In this document: positions 52,773 through 60,971 of the stretch, piece by piece
Layout of the letters: each line of letters starts with the position of its first letter
Numbering within the stretch: position 1 is the first letter of the stretch
Origin: PNNG01 sp964577055
Lineage (GTDB): Bacteria > Bacteroidota > Bacteroidia > UBA7662
Assembly (NCBI GenBank): GCA_964577055.1
Contig: CAZNWC010000001.1
Location: 248,001-312,000, forward strand
Direction of reading: 5' to 3'
Length of the DNA stretch: 64,000 nt
The notes under the pieces: generated by a model
Told to the model about the DNA's origin: nothing
What the model saw: the letters and a program-made list of their open reading frames with translations, nothing else
Database searches by the model: none
Program-made: the position numbers and the translations under genes

Positions 52773-53233
52773 TGGAAGCCCTCTTCAAAAAACTCAACTT
52801 CAAGGAGCAGCGCAAGGTACTGTTTGCAGCTGCTCCCGACAGCATGGCCGAAGCCATTGCCTGGATGCGAAGCCGCGCCGAAGTGCTGCTCGATGATACA
52901 ACAGCCATCGACTGCGATTTCGCCATGGGCTTTGCTACCACCCAAGCGGGCTTAGACGCCCTGTCGCAGCAATTGGCCGCAGCTGTACCGGGCGATGGCA
53001 TCATCTGGATTTGTTACCCCAAAGGCAGCAGCAAAAAGTACAAATGCGAGTTCAACCGCGATACCGGCTGGACCGTTTTAGGTGCGCTTGGCTTTGAACC
53101 CGTGCGCCAGGTGGCCGTAGATGACGATTGGAGTGCCTTGCGTTTCCGCCGGGTGAGCTTCATCAAAACCCTTACCCGCAGCAAAGACATGAGCCTCACC
53201 GAGGAGGCCAAGCGCCGCACTACGGGGAAATAG
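52772..53233 (+). CDS. DUF3052 family protein
   Basis: A 153-aa cytoplasmic protein with IIWICYPKGSSKKYKCEFNR and LGALGFEPVRQVAVDDDWSA, both typical of DUF3052 proteins. Function unknown. Shares one base with the HAD gene, so the two are translated together. Confidence 0.75.
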   Translation: MEALFKKLNFKEQRKVLFAAAPDSMAEAIAWMRSRAEVLLDDTTAIDCDFAMGFATTQAGLDALSQQLAAAVPGDGIIWICYPKGSSKKYKCEFNRDTGWTVLGALGFEPVRQVAVDDDWSALRFRRVSFIKTLTRSKDMSLTEEAKRRTTGK

Positions 53234-53587
53234 TCCGCGCATGATGCGGATCACACGCAGATTTTGAACCTGATTTTTGTAACATATGCGTGAAAAGGGC
53301 CACAGATTTCACCCATACTGCGCTCCTATTTGTGGTACCGATGTATTGGCACCTATCTATTGCATCCTTGTGACTGCAAGCCTTTTTAGCTCTGCGGGCT
53401 TAGGACAAGCTGCGGAGCAGTGCAGGCCAAATGCCTCCGCTTTCTTGGGTTAAGCGTGCAGCCTATTTCTGCACTGAGAATTTGCTGTTCTAAGCTGCCG
53501 CCGTCATAAGAATGTGCCATTGACTTTTAGCAGGTTAAAAACCTCTCCGCGCCTCTGCGGTTCAAACCTGCAACACAGACAAGCCTT
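53234..53587. other. 354-nt region without a gene, with repeat-like fragments
   Basis: No gene seen. It starts with a hairpin TCCGC-GCATGAT-GCGGA beside the DUF3052 stop (53234-53250, without a T tract), and contains CACGCAGATTT and, near the right end, CTCCGCGCCTCTGCGG, fragments like those in the other repeat-rich spacers (43659 and 49802). Confidence 0.45.
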
Positions 53588-53818
53588 TCACCGCAACCCC
53601 ACCAACAACTTCTCCAGCCCGTTGGTCTTGATCACCCACAAAGTCTCCAACTGCACCCCCAACTTGCCCTTTGGGAAACCCTGCCGCGCAAACCACTCGA
53701 GGTAATAGACCGGAATTTCAGCCAAAATGGTGTCTTTGTACTTGCCATAAGGCATGCGGTCGCGCACCAAACTCAGGAGCAACTGCGGGTCGGGACCCGG
53801 CACCAATGCTTCGGCCAT
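53588..53818 (-). CDS. DUF3820 small protein
   Basis: A 76-aa protein with the DUF3820 signature MPYGKYKDTILAEIPVYYL followed by EWFARQGFPKGKLGVQLE. The family is small, conserved and of unproven function, sometimes fused or adjacent to exonucleases. It is linked to DUF2911 upstream with a 1-nt stop/start overlap (TGATG), suggesting coupled translation. Confidence 0.82.
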   Translation of the reverse strand: MAEALVPGPDPQLLLSLVRDRMPYGKYKDTILAEIPVYYLEWFARQGFPKGKLGVQLETLWVIKTNGLEKLLVGLR

Positions 53819-54363
53819 CAGGGCTTTGCTACAGGCACTTCTACCAAGGTGTTTTCCCAGGCCAATTGCAGGCGGCTGGGATTTTCAGCCAGCGTAATGG
53901 TAAAATTTTCTTGCAATGCTGGCAATTTTTGGGCTGGTACTTTTACCGTAAGTACATCTTTTTCGGGCTTGCGCGAGGCTTTGCCTCCCCAGCTCACACC
54001 CCAACCGTAGGCGCCGCTGTTCCACATGAGCTGCCACTCGGTTTCACCGGGAATGGTCCAAAAGGTGTATTTACCGGCAGGCAATGTTTGTCCGCCGATC
54101 ACCAAATCGTTTTCGGTATCAAAGGTAGTGGCTTCGTTGGCACCCGTGCGCCATACTTCATTGTAGGGCACCAAACCGCCAAAAATGGCGCGGCCTTTCA
54201 CGGCGGGACTGCAATACACCATTTGCAAGCCCAGGGCTTCGCTTTGGAGGGTGGTTTGGGGACTGTGTTTGCGGGTTTCGGCTTGTAAATTGCGGAACCA
54301 AACGACGGCGGCAGCGGTGAGGATCACCAATACCAGTACAACTATTTTGAAGGTTTTGCTCAT
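53818..54363 (-). CDS. DUF2911 exported protein
   Basis: A 181-aa protein with an N-terminal membrane/signal segment (IVVLVLVILTAAAVVWF) and the DUF2911 core: GRAIFGGLVPYNEVWRTGAN, LPAGKYTFWTIPG and WQLMWNSGAYGWG. The family is probably a periplasmic or lipid-anchored beta-sandwich of unknown function. No lipobox is visible, so a membrane anchor is more likely than a lipoprotein. Confidence 0.8.
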   Translation of the reverse strand: MSKTFKIVVLVLVILTAAAVVWFRNLQAETRKHSPQTTLQSEALGLQMVYCSPAVKGRAIFGGLVPYNEVWRTGANEATTFDTENDLVIGGQTLPAGKYTFWTIPGETEWQLMWNSGAYGWGVSWGGKASRKPEKDVLTVKVPAQKLPALQENFTITLAENPSRLQLAWENTLVEVPVAKP

Positions 54364-54486
54364 GACAGTAGGATAATTTAAAGGTAAACATTGCCGTGCA
54401 AATGTGCATGGTGCCTGAGGATTTCCTGCGCTCGAAGATTATCCAAACGAAACAATCCCTTCGTTTGTCTTTCTTTGACCTAAAGT

Positions 54487-56454
54487 ATGAACACGCCCGA
54501 AGATTTGCCTTACGACCTAGCCCTGGTGGGAGCCGGCGGTGCGGGCATGTGCTTGCTTTTGGCCTTGCACGAGCAGGGTTTGCTGGCCGAAAGGCGCGTG
54601 TTAGTGCTCGAAGCAGCCGAAAAAGCCAACAACGACCGCACCTGGTGCTTTTGGGCCCAGCCCGACGACCCGCTGGTAGAAGCGCTCGATGGATTGTTGA
54701 GCAATGCCTGGGACCAAGCCGCCATGGCTGGTCACCATCAGGCCTTGGCGCCATATCGTTATTATGAGCTGAGGGCGGGTACCTTTTACAAACACATCCA
54801 AAACCTGTGCAGCGCCTACCCACTTTTGCACTGGCAAAAAACCACTGTACAAGGTGTGGAAGCCGTGATGACTGGCGGTTATTATTTGAACACCCCCGAG
54901 CAGCGGTATTTCAGCAAACAAGTGGCCGACAGCCGCAACCACCACGCCCCCCATGGCGAGTTGGTACAATCGTTTGTTGGCTGGCGGGTGCGCAGCACAA
55001 AGCCTCACGAGGGTGGCTTGCAGCTCATGCAATTTGAACAAACCGACATCAACAGTTGTGAATTCTGGTACATTTTGCCTGGCAAAAACAACGAATGTTT
55101 GGTAGAACTCACCCGCTTCGACCGTCATTTGCTGCTGCCCCAAACCGCTGAGCCACAAATTGCATCCTGGCTGCAGCAGCATTTGGGAGATTATACCCTG
55201 CTTGAAACCGAGGCCGGACAGCTGCCCATGGGCCTTCTGCCCAAAGCTGAGCAGCGTTGGGGCCACCATATCCGCCTGGGCATGGCTGCCGGGGTGATGC
55301 GCAGCAGCACGGGTTACGCTTTCAGCCGCATGTACCGCCATGCCACCGACATTGCCAAGTCGGTGGGCGCACAATCGGCCCTGCCTGCCTTTCGCCAGCA
55401 CCCCCGTCACCGTTTTTACGATGCGGTTTTTTTAAACCTCCTCGCACGGCAACCTGCCTTGGGCCGCATGCTATTTGCCCGCATGTACAGCCGGGTAGCG
55501 GCACCGGTGTTGTTCCGGTTTTTAGACGAAGACAGCAGCCTGGCTGACGAAGCCCGGGTGATTGCCTCCCTCCCCTGGATACCCTTTATCCGCAGCTGGT
55601 GGCAACAAACCCAACAAATGCGTTGGCTGGTAGCCGCTTTACTGTTGCTTTGCCTGTTGCTGCAAGTTTGGGCACCAGCCGCTTTGCCAATAATGGCACC
55701 CTGGTTGTTGGCTGCGGGCTTGGTATTTCCAGGCCTGCCCCACGGCGCCGTCGACCACTTGCTCCATGGCAGAAACTGGCCCCTGCCGCTATTTGTGGGA
55801 TTTTACCTGCTCGTTATGTTGGCTGTGGTGCTGCTTTGGAGCTGGCAACCGGGTTGGGGACTGCTGTTCTTTTTGGCTTATTCGGCTTGGCATTTTGGCG
55901 AAACCGATTTCAACCACTGGCACATGCCTCAGCCTTTTGCCCAGCAGCTGTACGGCTGGGGGGTGCTGGGATGGATTTTGAGCAGTCACCCAGCCGAGTG
56001 GGTGTATTACCTGCAAGCCTTGGGGGTTACATACGTACCTCCCACCGAATCTTTGTTGTGGTTGAGTGGCGTTGTATTGCTGTGGACCGGCCTACTTGTT
56101 CCTGCACACCGTTTGCGCTCCTACGCCGCTACCATGCTCGTATTGTTGGCAGGTGCCTTTTTGCCCCTTTTACTAGCCTTTGGATTTTACTTTTTGGGTT
56201 TGCACAGCCGACGGGGCTGGCAACACTTGCAGGTACGTTTGCAACTATCGCAACGTGAGCTATTCAAAAAAGCGCTTCCCTTTTCGCTGGGCGGCTGGCT
56301 GAGTTTTGCGGGTGTTGGATTGGCAGCACAGTTTTGTCCGCTTTCGTTCGAAGGCTGGATTCCCGCCTTTTTTGTGTTTCTGGCAGCCGTAAGTGCGCCG
56401 CACATTGTACTGATGAGTGCATTGTACCGACGAACAGCAAAGGCCAAACCATAA
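54487..56454 (+). CDS. Lycopene cyclase (CrtY type) fused to Brp/Blh beta-carotene 15,15'-dioxygenase
   Basis: A 655-aa fusion. Residues 1 to about 375 are a FAD/NAD-dependent lycopene cyclase with dinucleotide-binding GAGGAG (residues 15-20) and the CrtY motif NDRTWCFWAQP; lycopene would be cyclised to beta-carotene. Residues 378-655 are a Brp/Blh membrane dioxygenase with about eight TM segments and the conserved histidines PHGAVDH (H419, H424), AWHFGETD (H469), LHSRRGWQH (H573, H580) and SAPHIVL (H639); family members cleave beta-carotene to two retinal. Each half is of normal family length, joined without stop or N. No crtB, crtI, crtE or rhodopsin gene is in the window. I know the two families separately; the fusion is what is unusual. 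Confidence 0.85.
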   Translation: MNTPEDLPYDLALVGAGGAGMCLLLALHEQGLLAERRVLVLEAAEKANNDRTWCFWAQPDDPLVEALDGLLSNAWDQAAMAGHHQALAPYRYYELRAGTFYKHIQNLCSAYPLLHWQKTTVQGVEAVMTGGYYLNTPEQRYFSKQVADSRNHHAPHGELVQSFVGWRVRSTKPHEGGLQLMQFEQTDINSCEFWYILPGKNNECLVELTRFDRHLLLPQTAEPQIASWLQQHLGDYTLLETEAGQLPMGLLPKAEQRWGHHIRLGMAAGVMRSSTGYAFSRMYRHATDIAKSVGAQSALPAFRQHPRHRFYDAVFLNLLARQPALGRMLFARMYSRVAAPVLFRFLDEDSSLADEARVIASLPWIPFIRSWWQQTQQMRWLVAALLLLCLLLQVWAPAALPIMAPWLLAAGLVFPGLPHGAVDHLLHGRNWPLPLFVGFYLLVMLAVVLLWSWQPGWGLLFFLAYSAWHFGETDFNHWHMPQPFAQQLYGWGVLGWILSSHPAEWVYYLQALGVTYVPPTESLLWLSGVVLLWTGLLVPAHRLRSYAATMLVLLAGAFLPLLLAFGFYFLGLHSRRGWQHLQVRLQLSQRELFKKALPFSLGGWLSFAGVGLAAQFCPLSFEGWIPAFFVFLAAVSAPHIVLMSALYRRTAKAKP

Positions 56455-56502
56455 ATTGCAACGCATGAAAACCATTGCTATTCGTAAGTAATTCATTTTT
56501 CG

Positions 56503-56510
56503 TAGCTTTG
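56503..56510 (+). promoter_or_regulatory. -7 box TAGCTTTG upstream of the lysyl oxidase-like gene
   Basis: A TAnnTTTG match ending 16 nt before the ATG at 56527. No TTG lies within 17-23 nt. Confidence 0.4.
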
Positions 56511-56526
56511 GGTCACAACCTGTTAT

Positions 56527-58887
56527 ATGCGCCTATTCTTTTGGATGCTTTTTCCAGCATTCTTGCTCGTTTCGTCTCTCTCAGCCCAGCCCTGTACAAC
56601 TGGCCAATCGGAAGTGATTGTGCAGATTGTGCCCGACAATTACCCACAAGAAACCAGTTGGCTGTTGCGTAACCAGGCCGGCGACACCCTGGCCACCGGC
56701 CTGGCCAACAGCGACACCTTGTGTGTACCCAACAACACCTGCCTGGTGTTTACCATCCGCGATACCTATGGCGACGGCCTTTGCTGTGCCTACGGCAACG
56801 GATCGTACCAAGTGCGGGTGAACGGGGTATTACAAGCCAGTGGCGGCCAATTTGGCTTCCAGGAAACAAAATTTGTAGGATGCGGCCTTACACAAGCCTG
56901 CAACAATCCACAAAGCATTGGCACCGGTAGCTTCAACGCTCCTGTACGCAACAGCTGGTACAGCTTCAAACCCGACAGTGTGGGCACCTACGTTGTTTCT
57001 ACCTGCAGCGCCAATGCCAATTGGGACACCAAAATTTGGGTATATGACAATTGTAACGTACCCGTGCTCAACAACGACAACATGGGCACGGTGTTTTACA
57101 ACGATACCAACAGCTTTTGCGGTCAGCTGGCACGGGTACATGCTTATTTCGATACCGCCGTCACCTACCTCATCCGCGTGGGCGGAAGCACCGCTATCAA
57201 TGGACCTATCCCCTTTTCTATCACCTATGCGGGCCCTTTGGTAGGCTGCCAGGATTCAACCGCCTGCAACTACGACCCGCTGGCGAGCATTCCGGGGCCG
57301 TGCTATTTTTATCCAAGCCCCCTTTGTCCACCGGGACCTGACCTCACTGTGGTGCAAGCTGCCTTTGAAAACTCTTTACAACGCTCAGTGGTGAACAGTT
57401 CCACCTGCATGGTAGCCGAACAATGCCTCACCGGTCACGGGGCAAGAACGGTTATCCGGTTCGATACCGATATTCGAAATATTGGGCAAACGGACTATTT
57501 TATTGGCAATCCGGCTACCAATCCGAGCCAGTTCAATACCAACAACTGCCACAACCATGCGCACTACGAAGGTTATGCCGAATACGTGCTGTATCCCATG
57601 CCTACCAATGGCACCCGCATACCCATTGGCTTTAAAAACGGCTTTTGCGTGATGGACTTGGCTTGTCCCCCCGGCTTCACCGCCAAATACGGTTGCGGCA
57701 ACATGGGGGTTACAGCCGGCTGTGGCGACATCTATGGCCGTGGCCTCGATTGCCAGTGGATCGACATCACCGATGTAGCCAACGGGCAATATTTGCTGGC
57801 CATCAAAGTCAACTGGGATCAATCGCCCGACGCTTTGGGTCGCCACGAAACCAATTATCAAAACAACTGGGCGCAGGTGTGCTTAAACATCTACACCGAT
57901 GCACAAGGCCAAAAACAATTCACCAAGCTGCCCAATTGCGCCCCTTACACCGACTGTGCCGGCAATTTGTACGGCAGTGCCCTGCGCGATTGCAATGGCG
58001 ACTGCAATGGTTCGGCCCGTACCGGTGACATGAACAACGACACAGTACTCACCGCTACCGATGTCAACTTGATGATGAGCGGCTTGTTGCAGCAGAATTT
58101 GGCCTACACCCGTTGCCGCGACCTCAGTGGCGACAGCCTTTTGAACATTTGGGATGCGGTTTTGCTTGGCAACTGCTTGTTGCACGGCGGTACAGGTAGT
58201 AACTGTACCTTCCCCAGAGGACTGTACAACCAAATGCAAAGGGTGGATATCCAAATCCAGTTCCTCGATACCCTGCAAGGCTATGTTGACTTGGCCATCC
58301 GCAATCCCGACAACCAAATCACAGCATTTGAATTGGAAATCAATGGCATTCGTCCAACCAATGTGATGTCGTTGATTCCTGGAAGTCCGGCCATGCCTTA
58401 CTATCACCACCCATCTGGCAAAATCATGGGCATGGTCGCCAATTTGGAAACCTCCATCAACCGTTCATCGGCTTTGCGTTCGTTTGTGCGCGTATTTTTC
58501 GATCGCACCACCGATACGGCCGTCTTCATTCGCAAGGCCGTGGCGCTTACAAACGAGACCTACGAATCAGTACAATTTGTAGCCGACAGTACTCGCTACC
58601 CTGCCACGGCCAACACCACTTCGGTTCGTTCGGTAATCAGCAAACCAAGCTTTTTGATTTACCCCAACCCGGGCAAAGGCCAATTTGTACTGCAGGGTTT
58701 GGCCGAGGAAAAGCCTGTAAGCCTACGCATCGTCGACGCTTTGGGCCGCCAAGTACTGCACCTCCAGCAGCAAGATTTCAGCACAGGCCAATTGCGTTTG
58801 GAGCTCGAGGGCTTGAATGCCGGCATGTATTTGGTTTTGTTAGCAGGTGAAAATGGCGTGGGTAGTCAAAGGTTGGTGATTCGCTAA
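56527..58887 (+). CDS. T9SS-exported lysyl oxidase-like protein with dockerin-like repeats
   Basis: A 786-aa secreted protein. Signal peptide (ending SSLSAQ), a cysteine-rich beta region (about 25-250, with DTYGDGLCC), a lysyl oxidase domain (about 275-460), a dockerin-like pair of Ca-binding loops (DMNNDTVLTATD and DLSGDSLLNIWD, about 500-555), further beta domains and a type A T9SS sorting domain (YPNPGKGQ). The oxidase keeps copper ligands H342, H344, H346 in CHNHAH, the lysine K370 (FKNGFCVMD) and tyrosine Y403 (DIYGRGLDCQWIDITDV) that form the LTQ cofactor in animals; His to Lys spacing (28) equals human LOX. Copper amine oxidation of protein lysine is a well-supported inference. Confidence 0.83.
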   Translation: MRLFFWMLFPAFLLVSSLSAQPCTTGQSEVIVQIVPDNYPQETSWLLRNQAGDTLATGLANSDTLCVPNNTCLVFTIRDTYGDGLCCAYGNGSYQVRVNGVLQASGGQFGFQETKFVGCGLTQACNNPQSIGTGSFNAPVRNSWYSFKPDSVGTYVVSTCSANANWDTKIWVYDNCNVPVLNNDNMGTVFYNDTNSFCGQLARVHAYFDTAVTYLIRVGGSTAINGPIPFSITYAGPLVGCQDSTACNYDPLASIPGPCYFYPSPLCPPGPDLTVVQAAFENSLQRSVVNSSTCMVAEQCLTGHGARTVIRFDTDIRNIGQTDYFIGNPATNPSQFNTNNCHNHAHYEGYAEYVLYPMPTNGTRIPIGFKNGFCVMDLACPPGFTAKYGCGNMGVTAGCGDIYGRGLDCQWIDITDVANGQYLLAIKVNWDQSPDALGRHETNYQNNWAQVCLNIYTDAQGQKQFTKLPNCAPYTDCAGNLYGSALRDCNGDCNGSARTGDMNNDTVLTATDVNLMMSGLLQQNLAYTRCRDLSGDSLLNIWDAVLLGNCLLHGGTGSNCTFPRGLYNQMQRVDIQIQFLDTLQGYVDLAIRNPDNQITAFELEINGIRPTNVMSLIPGSPAMPYYHHPSGKIMGMVANLETSINRSSALRSFVRVFFDRTTDTAVFIRKAVALTNETYESVQFVADSTRYPATANTTSVRSVISKPSFLIYPNPGKGQFVLQGLAEEKPVSLRIVDALGRQVLHLQQQDFSTGQLRLELEGLNAGMYLVLLAGENGVGSQRLVIR

Positions 58888-58889
58888 TT

Positions 58890-60812
58890 TTAGCGCACCA
58901 CCCGCAACGATCCGCTCAATGATTCGCCATTCGGCAGTAAGAGCCGGTATTGATAGGTGCCTTCGCTGAGTTCCTTGGGCGACCAATCGTTGCCGTAATT
59001 GGTGGCGGCAAATACCTGCTGTCCCCAGCGATTGAAAACCTGCAGCTCATTGCCAGGATAGAATTCTACGTTTTCGATGCGAAACACATCGTTCTTGCCG
59101 TCTCCGTTGGGAGTAACCACGTTGAATACCGTTAGCTCGCGCGGAATGACTTCAAAACGGATGGCATTGCTACGCGCCCAACGACCATCGGGAGCCAAGC
59201 AGTTGACCTCTAAACGGTACCAACCCGCCTTCTTGGGCTTGGTATACATACAGGCTGTATCGGCAATACTCGCAACCAGCAAGGAGTCGCTGCCATCGTC
59301 GTTTTTCTGCACCAATTGATACTGCACCGGCGACCATGCACGATCGTACCGATTCCAGCGCAGGGCAGCTGTTGTCGGATCGGTTTGGCGCAAATGGCCA
59401 TCTGCATCTTCCAGCAATATGTTCCCCAAGGCTTGTCCAGGCAAACAATCAGGCATTGGATTCAATTGCAAAACCACCCTAAAATCGCGGCTTTCACTTT
59501 GTGGATCATGAGCATATACCTCCACAAACGTATCGGTAATTTGGGTAAAGCGTCCCCATTCGGCCCAATCACCTCCTGGATTTGCCTGGTGCTGCAAACT
59601 ATAGCCTTCGAAAAAGCGGGCATCTAAGGTATCGGGGAACGCCCAATGGAGGAGCAGCGACGCCTCGTTGTTTTGAACGCTCACATTCCGCATGTCTACC
59701 GGTTGGTCATACGCATAACAATCAAAAACCTCCACCAAAACAGTATCGAATGGCCCCAAAGCCGACCCGCAGTCACCTTCCAAGACATTCCCGTCGGTGC
59801 CATTGCGCGACACCAGACAATAGGTACCGTTCGTTTCAAATGGCATGGCCAACTCCAGCATGATGCTGTCAGAACGCCCGTCGATGCAACCGATGGCGCG
59901 CGCCGAGCGTATCTGCATGAGTTGACCATTGGGAGCATACAGCCTGAAATCACTTCCTCCTGGTTCCAAAGTGTTGCACCTGTACCCACCTAAGGTTTTG
60001 AGTCCGAGGTTATAACCATAACACGCTGCCCTGGTACGCGGCCAGCGGCCAGTGGTATCAAAACCCAGGAAGCCCTGCAAATCGCTTCCATCCGTATAAA
60101 TCTGCACATTGCGGATGGAGTGCCAATCGGTTGAGCCCCCCGTGCTGGCCGTAAATCCTACATATCCTGTAAAAGCGGCAGGAGCAAATACCCCACTCGC
60201 CCAAACAATATTGTTGATTTTAACATCGATGTAACCGCTGTCGTATACAATTTCAACAGTATTGTAATTGTTCGACCGCATGAAATTGAGCTGTCCCGTG
60301 GTGTTTTGCACCTTAAACAAGTTGGGCAAACACTCGCCATAACCCGGACCCGCATAAACTTGTAATTCGGGGTTCGGTCCGCAGCCATTGTCCCAGGTAT
60401 CGAGTACCACCTTGAGTCCGTTGGCTGTAGCAGGAATGCCCAAACCTCCTCCTGTTACAAAACCTGAGGGTGGCACGTCCAAAAAGCAAAAAGCAATGCC
60501 ATCAGCTGCTGTGCCATCGAAAATGCGGAATTCAAAACTTGCAATCCACCGGTTACAGATCGACATATCGATGGGTTGCGCGAAAAAAGCAGCACCGCTG
60601 GTGTTGTTCACGGCGGTGGTCAAAATCAATTCGTTGTTGAAGGGGTCGGCATCGCCAGGGGTATCTCCAATTTGGGCTGCCCCCACGAGGTTCCAACCCG
60701 TGGTATTCATAGTCGGTTGGCCCTGTAACTCGGCAAAAATGACGCCTTGGGCCAACAAATTTTGGCCAAGGATAAATAAGCCCACGAACAGGACCAAAAA
60801 CCTTAAAATCAT
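58890..60812 (-). CDS. Lectin-like gliding-associated protein with T9SS type B (CHU_C) domain
   Basis: A 640-aa secreted protein. Signal peptide (ending NLLAQ), L-type lectin-like beta-sandwich (about residues 22-235, with WIASFEFRIFDGTAADGIAF), two or three fibronectin/Ig-like regions, and the CHU_C/gliding motility C-terminal signature NVVTPNGDGKNDVFRIENV with LQVFNRWGQQVF. Type B sorting domains are cargo of the T9SS. It converges with the preceding gene, stops 2 nt apart. Function likely adhesion or glycan binding. Confidence 0.85.
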   Translation of the reverse strand: MILRFLVLFVGLFILGQNLLAQGVIFAELQGQPTMNTTGWNLVGAAQIGDTPGDADPFNNELILTTAVNNTSGAAFFAQPIDMSICNRWIASFEFRIFDGTAADGIAFCFLDVPPSGFVTGGGLGIPATANGLKVVLDTWDNGCGPNPELQVYAGPGYGECLPNLFKVQNTTGQLNFMRSNNYNTVEIVYDSGYIDVKINNIVWASGVFAPAAFTGYVGFTASTGGSTDWHSIRNVQIYTDGSDLQGFLGFDTTGRWPRTRAACYGYNLGLKTLGGYRCNTLEPGGSDFRLYAPNGQLMQIRSARAIGCIDGRSDSIMLELAMPFETNGTYCLVSRNGTDGNVLEGDCGSALGPFDTVLVEVFDCYAYDQPVDMRNVSVQNNEASLLLHWAFPDTLDARFFEGYSLQHQANPGGDWAEWGRFTQITDTFVEVYAHDPQSESRDFRVVLQLNPMPDCLPGQALGNILLEDADGHLRQTDPTTAALRWNRYDRAWSPVQYQLVQKNDDGSDSLLVASIADTACMYTKPKKAGWYRLEVNCLAPDGRWARSNAIRFEVIPRELTVFNVVTPNGDGKNDVFRIENVEFYPGNELQVFNRWGQQVFAATNYGNDWSPKELSEGTYQYRLLLPNGESLSGSLRVVR

Positions 60813-60971
60813 GCGGCAATTAACAAAAAAAGGCCGAACCCATCAAATGCTGGTAAAACTATGTTTTGCACCCTTAATCCACTTTCCTCTTTTCGCTTTG
60901 TGTCGAAAATGCTGATATTGCAGTTTGCAGCCTGTGTGCTACCGGCCATTGCCTGCCAACCACCTTATCAC

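Noticed and set aside
53234..53250. A terminator after the DUF3052 gene
   Set aside because: The hairpin is short (5 bp) and not followed by a T tract.
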